Below, in pieces: positions 1 to 7,206 of a stretch of DNA of 64,000 nt. The stretch's first letter is position 1. Each line of letters opens with the position of its first letter. The stretch covers positions 113,745 to 177,744 of the forward strand of contig JBGUIX010000001.1 in the NCBI GenBank assembly GCA_045113315.1, in the 5' to 3' direction. A program made the position numbers and the translations under genes. Under the pieces are notes generated by a model, which saw only the letters and a program-made list of their open reading frames with translations, made no database searches and was not told the origin of the DNA. This DNA is from RUG13091 sp045113315 (lineage in GTDB: Bacteria; Bacillota_I; Bacilli_A; RFN20; CAG-826).

Positions 1-452
1 GTGAATCTGAAGGCAAAGAAAAGAAGGGACTATTCCCCGCTTCCGCCACCTTCTCTACTGACTTACATTCATTAGGTCAATTTATTCAAGATGGTACACC
101 ACTTTTATTTGAAACAATCATCAATGTTATTAATCCAAAACAAGATATCGAAATCCCACATGATGATGAAGATTTAGATGGATTAAATTATTTAGAAGGC
201 AAAGACTTAGCCTTTGTTAATCAAAAAGCTTTTGAAGGAACACTTAAAGCCCATGTTGAAGATGGAAAAGTTCCATGTAATGTTATCTATTTAGATAAAT
301 TAGACGAAAAGACCTTAGGCCATCTCTTCTATTTCTACATGAGAGCTTGTGCGATGTCCGCGTATTTATTAGACATTAATCCATTTAACCAACCAGGTGT
401 GGAAATCTATAAGAAAAACATGTTCCACCTCCTTGGAAAAAAGGGTTATTAA
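1..452 (+). CDS. pgi: Glucose-6-phosphate isomerase, C-terminal part
   Basis: The gene enters from the left edge, so only about the last 149 codons are seen (reading frame begins at base 3, TAA at 450-452). The enzyme interconverts glucose-6-phosphate and fructose-6-phosphate in cytosolic glycolysis. The stretch PASATFSTDLHSLGQF near the start of the visible part, followed by FIQDG, is typical of the Firmicutes-type enzyme, as is the end with NPFNQPGVE followed by a short Lys-rich tail. The family is about 430-450 residues, so roughly two thirds lies outside the window. A terminator follows directly, which makes this the last gene of its transcript. Confidence 0.93.
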   Translation, partial: ESEGKEKKGLFPASATFSTDLHSLGQFIQDGTPLLFETIINVINPKQDIEIPHDDEDLDGLNYLEGKDLAFVNQKAFEGTLKAHVEDGKVPCNVIYLDKLDEKTLGHLFYFYMRACAMSAYLLDINPFNQPGVEIYKKNMFHLLGKKGY

Positions 453-476
453 TTGAAAATTAGAACCTCAAAAAAG

Positions 477-502
477 AACGCTCAAAAATTGGGCGTTTTT
501 TC
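477..502 (+). terminator. Intrinsic terminator after pgi
   Basis: An 8-bp stem (AACGCTCA with TGGGCGTT, one G-T pair) closes a short A-rich loop and is followed by a T run. It lies 24 bases after the pgi stop and separates pgi from the tRNA cluster. Confidence 0.85.
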
Positions 503-504
503 AA

Positions 505-534
505 TTGACTACTAATATTTATAAGTGATATATT
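505..534 (+). promoter_or_regulatory. Promoter of the tRNA cluster
   Basis: TTGACT at 505-510 and TATATT at 529-534 are separated by 18 bases, a good sigma-A-type match. It follows the pgi terminator and precedes the first tRNA by about 37 bases, so it probably drives all five tRNAs. Confidence 0.7.
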
Positions 535-537
535 ATT

Positions 538-565
538 TAAGCGCATATTTTTGTAAGCGCATATT
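538..565 (+). repeat. 12-bp direct repeat in the tRNA leader
   Basis: TAAGCGCATATT occurs at 538-549 and again at 554-565, a 16-base period, between the promoter and tRNA-Val. It falls in the transcribed leader and could be a processing or binding site. No function can be assigned. Confidence 0.6.
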
Positions 566-571
566 CCAGTT

Positions 572-647
572 GGATGCTTAGCTCAGCTGGGAGAGCATCG
601 CCTTTACACGGCGGAGGTCGGCGGTTCGATCCCGTCAGCATCCACCA
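572..647 (+). tRNA. tRNA-Val (anticodon TAC)
   Basis: Complete cloverleaf with acceptor GGATGCT paired to AGCATCC and an encoded CCA at 645-647. The anticodon loop holds TAC, and the T-loop motif GGTTCGATCCC is present. First of five clustered tRNAs. Confidence 0.96.
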
Positions 648-670
648 TAAAGGTTGCAAAACTACCCGCT

Positions 671-755
671 GGGAGGGTAGCGAAGTGGCTAAACGCGGCA
701 GACTGTAAATCTGTTACCTCCGGTTTCGGCAGTTCGAATCTGCCCCCTCCCACCA
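671..755 (+). tRNA. tRNA-Tyr (anticodon GTA)
   Basis: Acceptor GGGAGGG pairs with CCCTCCC, CCA is encoded at 753-755, the loop reads CTGTAAA with anticodon GTA, and a long variable arm is present as expected for bacterial tRNA-Tyr. It is relevant to the Tyr-rich leader peptide at 60806. Confidence 0.96.
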
Positions 756-766
756 TCAAAGGTTCT

Positions 767-842
767 TGGGGTGTAGCCAAGCGGTAAGGCAACAGACTTT
801 GACTCTGTCATCTCAGTGGTTCGATCCCACTCACCCCAGCCA
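767..842 (+). tRNA. tRNA-Gln (anticodon TTG)
   Basis: Acceptor TGGGGTG pairs with CACCCCA, discriminator G, encoded CCA. Anticodon loop CTTTGAC gives TTG. A near copy with anticodon CTG lies at 4097. Confidence 0.95.
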
Positions 843-850
843 ACTCATCT

Positions 851-926
851 CACTCTCTAGCTCAGTCGGTAGAGCACTTGACTTTTAATCAAGGGGTCCG
901 GAGTTCGAATCTCCGGAGAGTGACCA
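851..926 (+). tRNA. tRNA-Lys (anticodon TTT)
   Basis: Acceptor CACTCTC pairs with GAGAGTG, discriminator A, encoded CCA. Anticodon loop CTTTTAA gives TTT. Confidence 0.95.
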
Positions 927-929
927 CTT

Positions 930-1016
930 GCCCAGGTGGCGGAACAGGTAGACGCACAGGACTTAAAATCCTGCGGTAGCGATACCATACCGGTTCGATT
1001 CCGGTCCCGGGCACCA
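930..1016 (+). tRNA. tRNA-Leu (anticodon TAA)
   Basis: Class II tRNA with a long variable arm, anticodon TAA in the loop CTTAAAA, and encoded CCA at 1014-1016. The acceptor arms GCCCAGG and CCCGGGC pair at six of seven positions with one A-C mismatch. It starts only four bases after tRNA-Lys, so it must be cut from a common precursor. Confidence 0.93.
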
Positions 1017-1022
1017 AGTGAT

Positions 1023-1052
1023 AAAAATCTGGCATTTATTGCCAGTTTTTTA
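1023..1052 (+). terminator. Intrinsic terminator of the tRNA cluster
   Basis: Stem CTGGCA (1029-1034) with TGCCAG (1040-1045), loop of five, then a T run. It ends the five-tRNA transcript. Confidence 0.85.
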
Positions 1053-1126
1053 TTGTTTAAAAATTAACCTTTGTTTTTTATTAAATACTAAAGTATTATT
1101 AAGATAACTACGAGGTATAAGCAAAT

Positions 1127-2050
1127 ATGAAACATTTAATTGTTGTTAATGGTGCTTCAGGTGGTTTTAAAGAGTCGTTTGAAGAGGAAATTAATAATTC
1201 ATTTAAAGGTCTAGATTTTGAGATTTATAAAACAACTGGTCCAAAATCCGTTATTCCTTTTTTAAAAGAATATCTTAAAAAGAGTAAGGACACAGTGAGA
1301 GTATATGCTTGTGGCGGAGACGGCACAGTTCATGAAGTGGTCAACGCCTTAGTCGGAGCCAAGAATGCAGAACTTGCGATCTATGCTTCCGGAACTGGAA
1401 ATGACTTTGTCAAAATTTATGGTGGCAAAGAAAAATTCCAAGATTTTAAAACATTAATCAACGGTAAAGTTCATCCAATCGATGTTTCTAAACTCACTTC
1501 TCCTGATTTAAAAGAAGAATTATATTCCGTGAACGTGATTAACTTCGGTTTCGACGCGATTGTTGGGGCAATGGGTAACTATTATAAAGAAAATGGTTTA
1601 CCAGAAGAAGCGAAGAAAAAAGGCTTAGGCCCTTATGACTACGCTTTAAAACACGACGCGATGAAACACGGTCGTTTCAACGATATTGAAGTTTTCGCAG
1701 ATGGTGAAAAATTAAATGAAAAACAAATGCTATTAGCCACATTAGCCCAAGGCCAATATGTCGGTGCAAAATTTAGATGCGCTCCAAAAAGCGATAACAC
1801 TGATGGTTTAATCGATGTTTGCGTGTTAAAAACTATGACCTTCTTAGGTTTAGGTATGATTATTGGTACTTATACCAAAGGTAATCACTTAAATAGAAAG
1901 AGAAGAAAAATCGTTTATAGAAGAGCTAAAGAAATCGAGATGAAAGGTCCAAAAGCATTCGATGTTTGTGTTGATGGGGAAATGATTAAAGGCAACAACT
2001 TCAAAGTGAGCGTTGTTCCAGGCGCGATTAATTTAGTTATTCCTGAATAG
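1127..2050 (+). CDS. Diacylglycerol kinase-family lipid kinase (YegS/DgkB type)
   Basis: A 307-residue soluble lipid kinase of the DAGK catalytic family. The nucleotide-binding motif GGDGTVHEV lies near residues 64-72 and the partner motif GTGNDF near residues 89-94. Bacterial members phosphorylate diacylglycerol released by lipoteichoic acid synthesis, returning phosphatidic acid to phospholipid synthesis at the inner face of the membrane. The start is an ATG with a GAGG about ten bases upstream. Only three bases separate it from the PlsC-like gene, and a choline-kinase-like gene follows, so the three form a lipid operon. The exact substrate (diacylglycerol or another lipid) is inferred from the family. 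Confidence 0.88.
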   Translation: MKHLIVVNGASGGFKESFEEEINNSFKGLDFEIYKTTGPKSVIPFLKEYLKKSKDTVRVYACGGDGTVHEVVNALVGAKNAELAIYASGTGNDFVKIYGGKEKFQDFKTLINGKVHPIDVSKLTSPDLKEELYSVNVINFGFDAIVGAMGNYYKENGLPEEAKKKGLGPYDYALKHDAMKHGRFNDIEVFADGEKLNEKQMLLATLAQGQYVGAKFRCAPKSDNTDGLIDVCVLKTMTFLGLGMIIGTYTKGNHLNRKRRKIVYRRAKEIEMKGPKAFDVCVDGEMIKGNNFKVSVVPGAINLVIPE

Positions 2051-2053
2051 TTT

Positions 2054-2881
2054 ATGTTTTTAGAATTAATCTGTTTTTTATGCGGCGCTGCTTTAGCAGT
2101 TAGTGGTTCAATTACTTTTTGGCCAATCCACAATTGGTGGGATTTTTATATCCCTATAGTTTTATATACAGTTGGTTGGATTGCGGGTATCGGTGTTATC
2201 TTTTTAATTGAACTTGTCGCCTGTTTATTTGTTAATCCTAAAAAGGAATATAACAAAGTTAATCTCTATGCGAGATTTTGGTTTTTAACCGGTTTAAGAT
2301 TTATCGCTAATCACGCTCATATCTGGGTCGATATGCATGGCGAAGAAAAGATTCCTGATAAGGAAAGATTTGTTATTGTTTGTAATCACCGTAGCAAATT
2401 TGATAACTTTGTTATCTCTAATAAATTTGGTAAAAAAGATATCGCTTTTATCACTAAAAAAGAAAATAAAAAGATTCTTATCGCCGGTAGATTATTCCCG
2501 GCATTATGTTATATAAGCGTTGACCGGGAAGATAAACTCCAGTCATTAGAAGCTTTTAAAAGAGCGGTAACCTTAATGAATGATGATGTGACATCAATCG
2601 GTGTGTTCCCAGAAGGAACTAGACAAACTGAAAAAGTTATCGGTGAATTCCATGAAGGGCCATTTAATATCGCCATTCACGCGAAAGCTCCAATTGTGGT
2701 ATCTACTTTGGTAAATACTGATCGAGTCATGAAGAACTGGCCACTTAAACCCACGACTGTGAGATTCGATATCATCTCAGTCATCAGTTATGAAGAATAT
2801 CAAGGGATGACCGCTAAAGCGGTAAGTGATATGGTTCATAACATGATGGAAGAACATTTAAAGAAGGTAAGGGGGCTATAA
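2054..2881 (+). CDS. plsC: 1-acyl-sn-glycerol-3-phosphate acyltransferase, PlsC-like
   Basis: A 275-residue membrane-associated acyltransferase that would convert lysophosphatidic acid to phosphatidic acid. The N-terminus has two hydrophobic segments (about residues 1-20 and 30-60), followed by the catalytic NHRSKFD (NHxxxxD block, near residue 117) and FPEGTR (near residue 185), the glycerolipid acyltransferase signature. It starts three bases after the lipid kinase with no visible Shine-Dalgarno site, which suggests translational coupling. The kinase and this enzyme both feed phosphatidic acid, so the pairing is functionally coherent. Confidence 0.88.
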   Translation: MFLELICFLCGAALAVSGSITFWPIHNWWDFYIPIVLYTVGWIAGIGVIFLIELVACLFVNPKKEYNKVNLYARFWFLTGLRFIANHAHIWVDMHGEEKIPDKERFVIVCNHRSKFDNFVISNKFGKKDIAFITKKENKKILIAGRLFPALCYISVDREDKLQSLEAFKRAVTLMNDDVTSIGVFPEGTRQTEKVIGEFHEGPFNIAIHAKAPIVVSTLVNTDRVMKNWPLKPTTVRFDIISVISYEEYQGMTAKAVSDMVHNMMEEHLKKVRGL

Positions 2882-2915
2882 ATTTTGCTCCCTTTATATC
2901 TATGAGGAAAATAAT

Positions 2916-3773
2916 ATGGATGAGTTACTAAAGCAAATTTTTAAAAAAGATGCAAAAGTCATCTCCCCATTAGTGGGTGGAATGATGAATAAATCTTTTA
3001 TCGTTTCTTCTGATAACAAGAAATATGTTTTATATATCTCGACCGAACAAGCTAATGAGATGGTTGATAGAGAGCTTGAAAAAGCCAATCAAAAATTAAT
3101 TATCGATTTAGGTCTAACAAGCAAGAACGTTTATTTTGACACAAAAAAAGGTATCAAAGTGAACGAATATATTGAAGGTAGTTCATTAGATAAAGCGGAT
3201 TCTTTTGATTCTAAAAAAGTTGCCGCATTGTTAAAGAAGATGCATGAATCAGGATTGTTATCAAAAGAAGATTATCATCCATTTAAAAGATTTATTGCTT
3301 ATGAAGAAGAAGCTAAAACATTCCAAAATGATTTAGGTGAAGATTATAAAAAACTACGCAAAACCTTGTTCGATAATAAAGATTTCTTAGAAAAACAAAA
3401 ATTAGTGCTTTGCCATAACGACGCTCAAAAGAGCAATATTGTAAAAGATTTAAAAGATCATTATTACCTAATCGATTTTGAGTTTATGGGTAACAATGAT
3501 CCAATATACGACATTGCCACTTTTGGTAACGGCTTAGTAAGTGAAGGATATCAACTATTAATGGATTATTATAAAAATCCAAGTTTAGAAGAAAAGAAAC
3601 GTTATTATTTGTGGAGAATATTTGTTTCGTTACAGTGGCACAATGTCGCGATTGTAAAACATTATCGCGGAGAAGGCAAAACACACGGCTTTGACTTCTT
3701 AGCGGTCGCGAATTTCTTCTTAAATAATGCGTTAGATGCCTATAAAGGGTATAACTCCTTAATGATAAATTGA
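2916..3773 (+). CDS. Choline/ethanolamine kinase-like phosphotransferase (LicA/APH fold)
   Basis: A 285-residue small-molecule kinase of the aminoglycoside/choline kinase fold. The catalytic loop is CHNDAQKSN (near residue 168, HNDxxxxN), followed by the metal-binding LIDFEFMGNNDPIYDIA (about residues 187-203). This arrangement is typical of choline kinases such as LicA, which supply phosphocholine for decorating surface polymers or lipids. The neighbouring lipid kinase and PlsC support a lipid-headgroup role, but no licB/licC transporter or cytidylyltransferase is nearby, so the substrate is uncertain. ATG at 2916 has a good GAGG ribosome site. The TGA stop overlaps the following terminator. 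Confidence 0.78.
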   Translation: MDELLKQIFKKDAKVISPLVGGMMNKSFIVSSDNKKYVLYISTEQANEMVDRELEKANQKLIIDLGLTSKNVYFDTKKGIKVNEYIEGSSLDKADSFDSKKVAALLKKMHESGLLSKEDYHPFKRFIAYEEEAKTFQNDLGEDYKKLRKTLFDNKDFLEKQKLVLCHNDAQKSNIVKDLKDHYYLIDFEFMGNNDPIYDIATFGNGLVSEGYQLLMDYYKNPSLEEKKRYYLWRIFVSLQWHNVAIVKHYRGEGKTHGFDFLAVANFFLNNALDAYKGYNSLMIN

Positions 3774-3799
3774 CCAAAGCAGAAATGTTTTGGTTTTTT
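3773..3799 (+). terminator. Terminator of the lipid operon
   Basis: Stem ACCAAAGC with GTTTTGGT (one G-T pair), loop of six, then a run of T. Its first base is the last base of the upstream stop codon. Confidence 0.75.
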
Positions 3800-3821
3800 A
3801 TAATCATATTTATAAACAAAT

Positions 3822-3837
3822 TAACACATTTGTGTTA
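3822..3837. promoter_or_regulatory. Near-perfect 16-bp palindrome upstream of nfu
   Basis: TAACACATTTGTGTTA has 7-bp self-complementary arms around a two-base centre. It sits 22 bases before the nfu start and has no T run, so it looks more like an operator for a dimeric regulator than a terminator. The regulator is unknown. Confidence 0.5.
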
Positions 3838-3859
3838 TTATCAAATGCGGTAAATAATT

Positions 3860-4090
3860 ATGGACGATGTTGAAAAATTAATAGTTGCTACTTTAGATAA
3901 AATCAGACATTTCTTACAAAAAGATGGAGGAGATGTTATTTTTCACGAATTTAAAGATGGTATCGTTTACGTTAAGATGATTGGTGCTTGCCAAGATTGT
4001 ATGTATGCGAATAACGATATCAAAGATTTAGTGGAAGTTATCCTTCAAGAAGAAGTGCCGGGAGTTGTCGGAGTTAAATTAGTTGACTAA
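3860..4090 (+). CDS. nfu: NifU C-terminal-domain (Nfu) iron-sulfur carrier
   Basis: A 76-residue stand-alone Nfu domain. The conserved cysteine pair is in GACQDCMYAN (near residues 44-53). Such proteins take up Fe-S clusters and pass them to client enzymes. It complements the SUF machinery at 40.7-45.4 kb, and clients in the window include MiaB, endonuclease III and the small ferredoxin. It is preceded by a palindrome that could be an operator and followed after six bases by a tRNA-Gln gene, probably on the same transcript. No strong Shine-Dalgarno site precedes the ATG. Confidence 0.88.
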   Translation: MDDVEKLIVATLDKIRHFLQKDGGDVIFHEFKDGIVYVKMIGACQDCMYANNDIKDLVEVILQEEVPGVVGVKLVD

Positions 4091-4096
4091 GGATAT

Positions 4097-4171
4097 TGGG
4101 GTGTAGCCAAGCGGTAAGGCAGTGGACTCTGAATTCACCATTCACTGGTTCGATCCCAGTCACCCCAGCCA
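4097..4171 (+). tRNA. tRNA-Gln (anticodon CTG)
   Basis: The acceptor and T arms match tRNA-Gln(TTG) at 767, but the anticodon stem is diverged (GTGGA with TTCAC, one G-T pair) and the loop CTCTGAA carries CTG, reading CAG codons. CCA is encoded. It lies six bases after nfu with no separate promoter visible. Confidence 0.9.
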
Positions 4172-4199
4172 AAGTTAATATTTAATAAAGAAAATATTA

Positions 4200-4237
4200 T
4201 TGATAATATAAATATAGAAGTTTCTTTCTATTATCAA
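4200..4237 (+). promoter_or_regulatory. Leader hairpin before mgtC
   Basis: TTGATAATA (4200-4208) pairs perfectly with TATTATCAA (4229-4237), with a smaller inner stem AGAA/TTCT. It ends about eight bases before the GGAGG ribosome site and could affect translation or mRNA stability. It does not match any magnesium sensor known to me. Confidence 0.45.
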
Positions 4238-4256
4238 AAAGTGATGGAGGTATGTT

Positions 4257-4997
4257 ATGACCACTCTTGATCAAAAATTGGCTGAACTTTTAAATAACTA
4301 CCAAGTTAATGGTTGGCCTATTGGAAATTTTATACTCGTTTTAATAGCTATCTTCTTATCCGTAATTCTCTGTGGTGCTATCGGCATTGAAAGAGAATGG
4401 AGAGGCAGAAGTGCTGGTTTAAGAACTCACTTATTAGTCGGTGTTGGTTCATGCATTATCATGATCATCTCCATATATGGCTTCCCTGCAATGTTTAGTG
4501 AACACCGCGATGTCGCCAGATTAGCCGCCCAGATTATTACTGGTGTTGGTTTCTTAGGCGCTGGTGCTATTATTCACCGCAATAGCGGTATTAAAGGGTT
4601 AACCACTGCTGGAACAATTTGGGTTGTTATGGCTATTGGTATTGCCTGTGGTTCATTTAACTTCATCCTTGCTTTAATCTCCACTATTGTCATCTTATTT
4701 GTCTTAGTAACATTTAAGAAAGTGGAAGCAAGAATCAATAAAAAGAATCCTGTGGTTATTTTATCCGCTCCATCAAATACTCCAATCTTAGAAAAAATTC
4801 TTTCTGTTTCTAAAGAATTTGATTGTACAATTCATGGGTTGTCCACCGATATCGTTGAAGCTGATACAAATAAGGCTGTTGAATGTACTTTCCAAGTTGA
4901 ATTCTCTGGATCTAGTGATTGCTTAAATGACTATTTATCTAGACTTGAAAGTGAAACAAAAGCTTATTCAATTCGTTTATTAAATAATCATCGATAA
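4257..4997 (+). CDS. mgtC: MgtC/SapB-family membrane protein
   Basis: A 246-residue protein with four or five N-terminal transmembrane segments and a cytosolic C-terminal domain of about 90 residues. The hallmark stretches are GIEREWRGRSAGLRTH (near residue 44) and ITGVGFLGAGAI (near residue 95). MgtC proteins help bacteria cope with low magnesium, and in pathogens they modulate the F1Fo ATPase and intracellular survival. The C-terminal part resembles the ACT-like regulatory domain of the family. A good GGAGG precedes the ATG. It is monocistronic, ending in a terminator shared with the convergent cysQ. Confidence 0.9.
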   Translation: MTTLDQKLAELLNNYQVNGWPIGNFILVLIAIFLSVILCGAIGIEREWRGRSAGLRTHLLVGVGSCIIMIISIYGFPAMFSEHRDVARLAAQIITGVGFLGAGAIIHRNSGIKGLTTAGTIWVVMAIGIACGSFNFILALISTIVILFVLVTFKKVEARINKKNPVVILSAPSNTPILEKILSVSKEFDCTIHGLSTDIVEADTNKAVECTFQVEFSGSSDCLNDYLSRLESETKAYSIRLLNNHR

Positions 4998-5011
4998 GAT
5001 AAATTCAAATG

Positions 5012-5045
5012 AAAAAAAGGTAGCTCAGCTACCTTCTTTTTTTAT
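5012..5045. terminator. Bidirectional terminator between mgtC and cysQ
   Basis: AAGGTAGCT and AGCTACCTT form a palindromic stem around one base. T runs follow on the plus strand and, read from the other side, on the minus strand, so it serves both convergent genes. Confidence 0.88.
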
Positions 5046-5818
5046 AATAAGATGTTTTCTTTTCGGTTTACAACCACATATCCTTTACGGTTATAAACAT
5101 CTTTTCGATTATAAGTGATACGTGAACCATCTGGTTCTACAAATATACCACCCGCTTCTTCAACAATAATTTGGCAAGCGGCTGTATCCCATTCCTTGGT
5201 GCCAGCACTCATACGATAGGTAATTTCTGCTAATCCTTCAGCGATGCGACATGGTTTCAAGGAAGAACCATATTTCATTACGTGTTTGATTTTATCAGAA
5301 TGTTTTTCGATTAATTGTAATTCAGTCTCATTGGTGTGGAAGACGCTACATAAACAAGTTAAATCTTCTAATTTATCATTAACATGGATCTTCGTATCAA
5401 CACCATTAACGCGATGATAGCTTCCACCATTTTTAGTAGCGAAATAGCAATCTCCTGTAACTGGAGCCACAACTACGCCCACAACTAATTCATGTTTATA
5501 AGCAAGAGCGATATTTGTGGTAAATCCACCATCTCTAGCGACGAAATCTTTGGTGCCATCAACAGGATCGACAATCCACACATAATCATTATTTAATCTA
5601 TCAAGATTATCTTCAGATTCTTCAGTTAAAAAGGCATGATTTGGGAAAAGTTTATGTAGATGTTCTCTAATAATCTTATCGGCAGTCTTATCAGCTAAGG
5701 TGACAGGAGAATTGTCTTCCTTGATTTCGACATCAAATCCTTGATTATAGATTTCCATAATCTTTTCTCTGGCGAGCATACCAGCTTCAATAGCAGCGTT
5801 AAGTTCTTTTTCCCACAT
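5042..5818 (-). CDS. cysQ: Inositol-monophosphatase-family phosphatase, CysQ-like 3'-phosphoadenosine phosphatase
   Basis: A 258-residue Mg-dependent, lithium-sensitive-type phosphatase. The motifs are EES (near residue 65), the signature WIVDPVDGTKDF (about 81-92) and EWDTAACQIIVEEAGG (about 210-225). The spacing is that of CysQ, which removes the 3' phosphate from pAp, although inositol-phosphate activity cannot be excluded. It follows nrnA, whose family also hydrolyses pAp, with a two-base gap, so both may act on the same waste nucleotide from coenzyme A-dependent carrier-protein activation. It is the last gene of the ychF-ispF-argS-rpoE-nrnA-cysQ block. Confidence 0.82.
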   Translation of the reverse strand: MWEKELNAAIEAGMLAREKIMEIYNQGFDVEIKEDNSPVTLADKTADKIIREHLHKLFPNHAFLTEESEDNLDRLNNDYVWIVDPVDGTKDFVARDGGFTTNIALAYKHELVVGVVVAPVTGDCYFATKNGGSYHRVNGVDTKIHVNDKLEDLTCLCSVFHTNETELQLIEKHSDKIKHVMKYGSSLKPCRIAEGLAEITYRMSAGTKEWDTAACQIIVEEAGGIFVEPDGSRITYNRKDVYNRKGYVVVNRKENILL

Positions 5819-5820
5819 AA

Positions 5821-6777
5821 TTATTCCTCTCTTTGATACTCTTTAATGACAGTATCTAAATCATCAATAATCATTTGAATTGTTTCTTGGTTCATATCAG
5901 CTAATGTAACACCGGCAGCATGATAATGACCTCCACCGCCATATTTGGCAGCGACTGGTTGAACACCAGGACCACTACTTCTAAATTCAGCGTGACATGT
6001 TCCGTCCTCGTTTTCGCAGAAGAAAGCCCATATTGGATAACCGAGAACATTATTTAATAAATTAACCATTCCTCCGGCTTTATTTGGTGAAACTCTTAAC
6101 TCTTCTAAAGTTTTATATTTGAAGGTTAGATAGATAACACCAGTTTCCGTTTTTTGATAATGGGTGAAAACATATCCTTTAAATTTAAGAGCATCTTCAT
6201 TAGTAATATTCAAAATTTTGTTAATTGCCTTTGGATCCGCCCCATTTTCGCATAAATAAGATGCCTCTTTAAATGCAATTGGGAAATCTTCAATGAACTG
6301 AAATCTTCCAGTATCAGTTAAAATTCCTAAGAATAATGCGTTACAAATTGTAGGATTAACTTTCCATTTTGCTTCCCATATGAATTTAACGATGAGTTCA
6401 CATGTTGAATTAGCGTTATCGTCAATAACAAATTTACCTTCTGTGAATTTATTATTCTCCATGTGGTGATCAATTTTTATAAATTCTTTAGCGGCGTGAA
6501 TTCTTTGATCTTCCATTCTCATCAAATCGTTACCATCAACAAGAATCGCTAATGACTTTTTAATAATCTCATCGTCCACGACATCCATGTTTCCAATAAG
6601 ATTAAAAAAGCGTCGCCATCCACTTCCGACAGCATAGACTTTTTTATTTGGATAGTTGAGTCTTAATAAATCTCTTAATCCAATTTGGCTACCGTAACAG
6701 TCACCGTCTGGATTAATGTGTCCAAAAATAACGATATATTCATTTTTTTCAATGATATGTCGTAGTTCTTCAAACAT
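5821..6777 (-). CDS. nrnA: DHH-family phosphoesterase, NrnA-like nanoRNase/pAp phosphatase
   Basis: A 318-residue two-domain DHH/DHHA1 protein. Metal-binding motifs are HINPDGDCYGS (about residues 20-30), LVDGND (about 99) and IDHH (about 123). The C-terminal substrate motif GGGGHYHAAG is near residue 281. NrnA degrades 2-5-nt RNA fragments and dephosphorylates pAp. The start codon overlaps the rpoE stop in a TAATG arrangement, so translation is probably coupled. It completes the RNA turnover set in this window with RNase Y and YhaM. Confidence 0.87.
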   Translation of the reverse strand: MFEELRHIIEKNEYIVIFGHINPDGDCYGSQIGLRDLLRLNYPNKKVYAVGSGWRRFFNLIGNMDVVDDEIIKKSLAILVDGNDLMRMEDQRIHAAKEFIKIDHHMENNKFTEGKFVIDDNANSTCELIVKFIWEAKWKVNPTICNALFLGILTDTGRFQFIEDFPIAFKEASYLCENGADPKAINKILNITNEDALKFKGYVFTHYQKTETGVIYLTFKYKTLEELRVSPNKAGGMVNLLNNVLGYPIWAFFCENEDGTCHAEFRSSGPGVQPVAAKYGGGGHYHAAGVTLADMNQETIQMIIDDLDTVIKEYQREE

Positions 6778-7187
6778 TATCTTTCCTCTTCTTCGTTGAT
6801 TCTTTCTTCTTCAGATTCAGAACCTTCTTCTTCCTCATTTTCTTCATTTGGTTCTTCGAAGGCTTTGTTATATTCTTTTTCTTCGTCTTCGTCAGCTTCT
6901 TCAGCGTCGTCATTGACATCACTTTCAACATCAGAATAGACATCTTTCATATCGATGTGAACCTTGTCAAAAGTATGACGTTCTCTTAAGTCCCATTGGT
7001 TTTCACCTAAGGTGACAAAACGACCATCTAACATTAAGTTGGTGTAGAAACCCGCTAGCTTTCTGCTAGCTTCTTCTTCACTTAAGTCAGCGGCTTTGCA
7101 AATATAAGCCCATAAGTTTTTAAAACTGACTTGTCCTTTGCTTTGATTAATAAAATCATAAGCATGATCTAATAATGATTTTGCCAT
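6777..7187 (-). CDS. rpoE: DNA-directed RNA polymerase delta subunit
   Basis: A 136-residue delta factor of the Firmicutes RNA polymerase. The N-terminal HARE-HTH domain (about residues 1-75, including KSLLDHAYDFI and FYTNLMLDGRFVTLGENQWDLRER) is followed by a highly acidic tail of Asp/Glu repeats. Delta increases promoter selectivity and displaces RNA. I place the start at ATG 7187, with GGAGAA eight bases upstream, rather than at an upstream in-frame codon at 7235 that would overlap argS. The argS neighbour is also found in bacilli. Confidence 0.9.
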   Translation of the reverse strand: MAKSLLDHAYDFINQSKGQVSFKNLWAYICKAADLSEEEASRKLAGFYTNLMLDGRFVTLGENQWDLRERHTFDKVHIDMKDVYSDVESDVNDDAEEADEDEEKEYNKAFEEPNEENEEEEGSESEEERINEEEER

Positions 7188-7206
7188 GTATTTATTTCTC
7201 CTTTTA

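Noticed and set aside
604..792. A 62-codon minus-strand reading frame across the tRNA cluster
   Set aside because: It lies wholly over tRNA-Val, tRNA-Tyr and part of tRNA-Gln, which are certain; such frames are common translation artefacts of tRNA genes.
1085..1098. Palindrome AATACTAAAGTATT before the DAG kinase gene
   Set aside because: Short and fully AT-biased, in an AT-rich leader; likely by chance.
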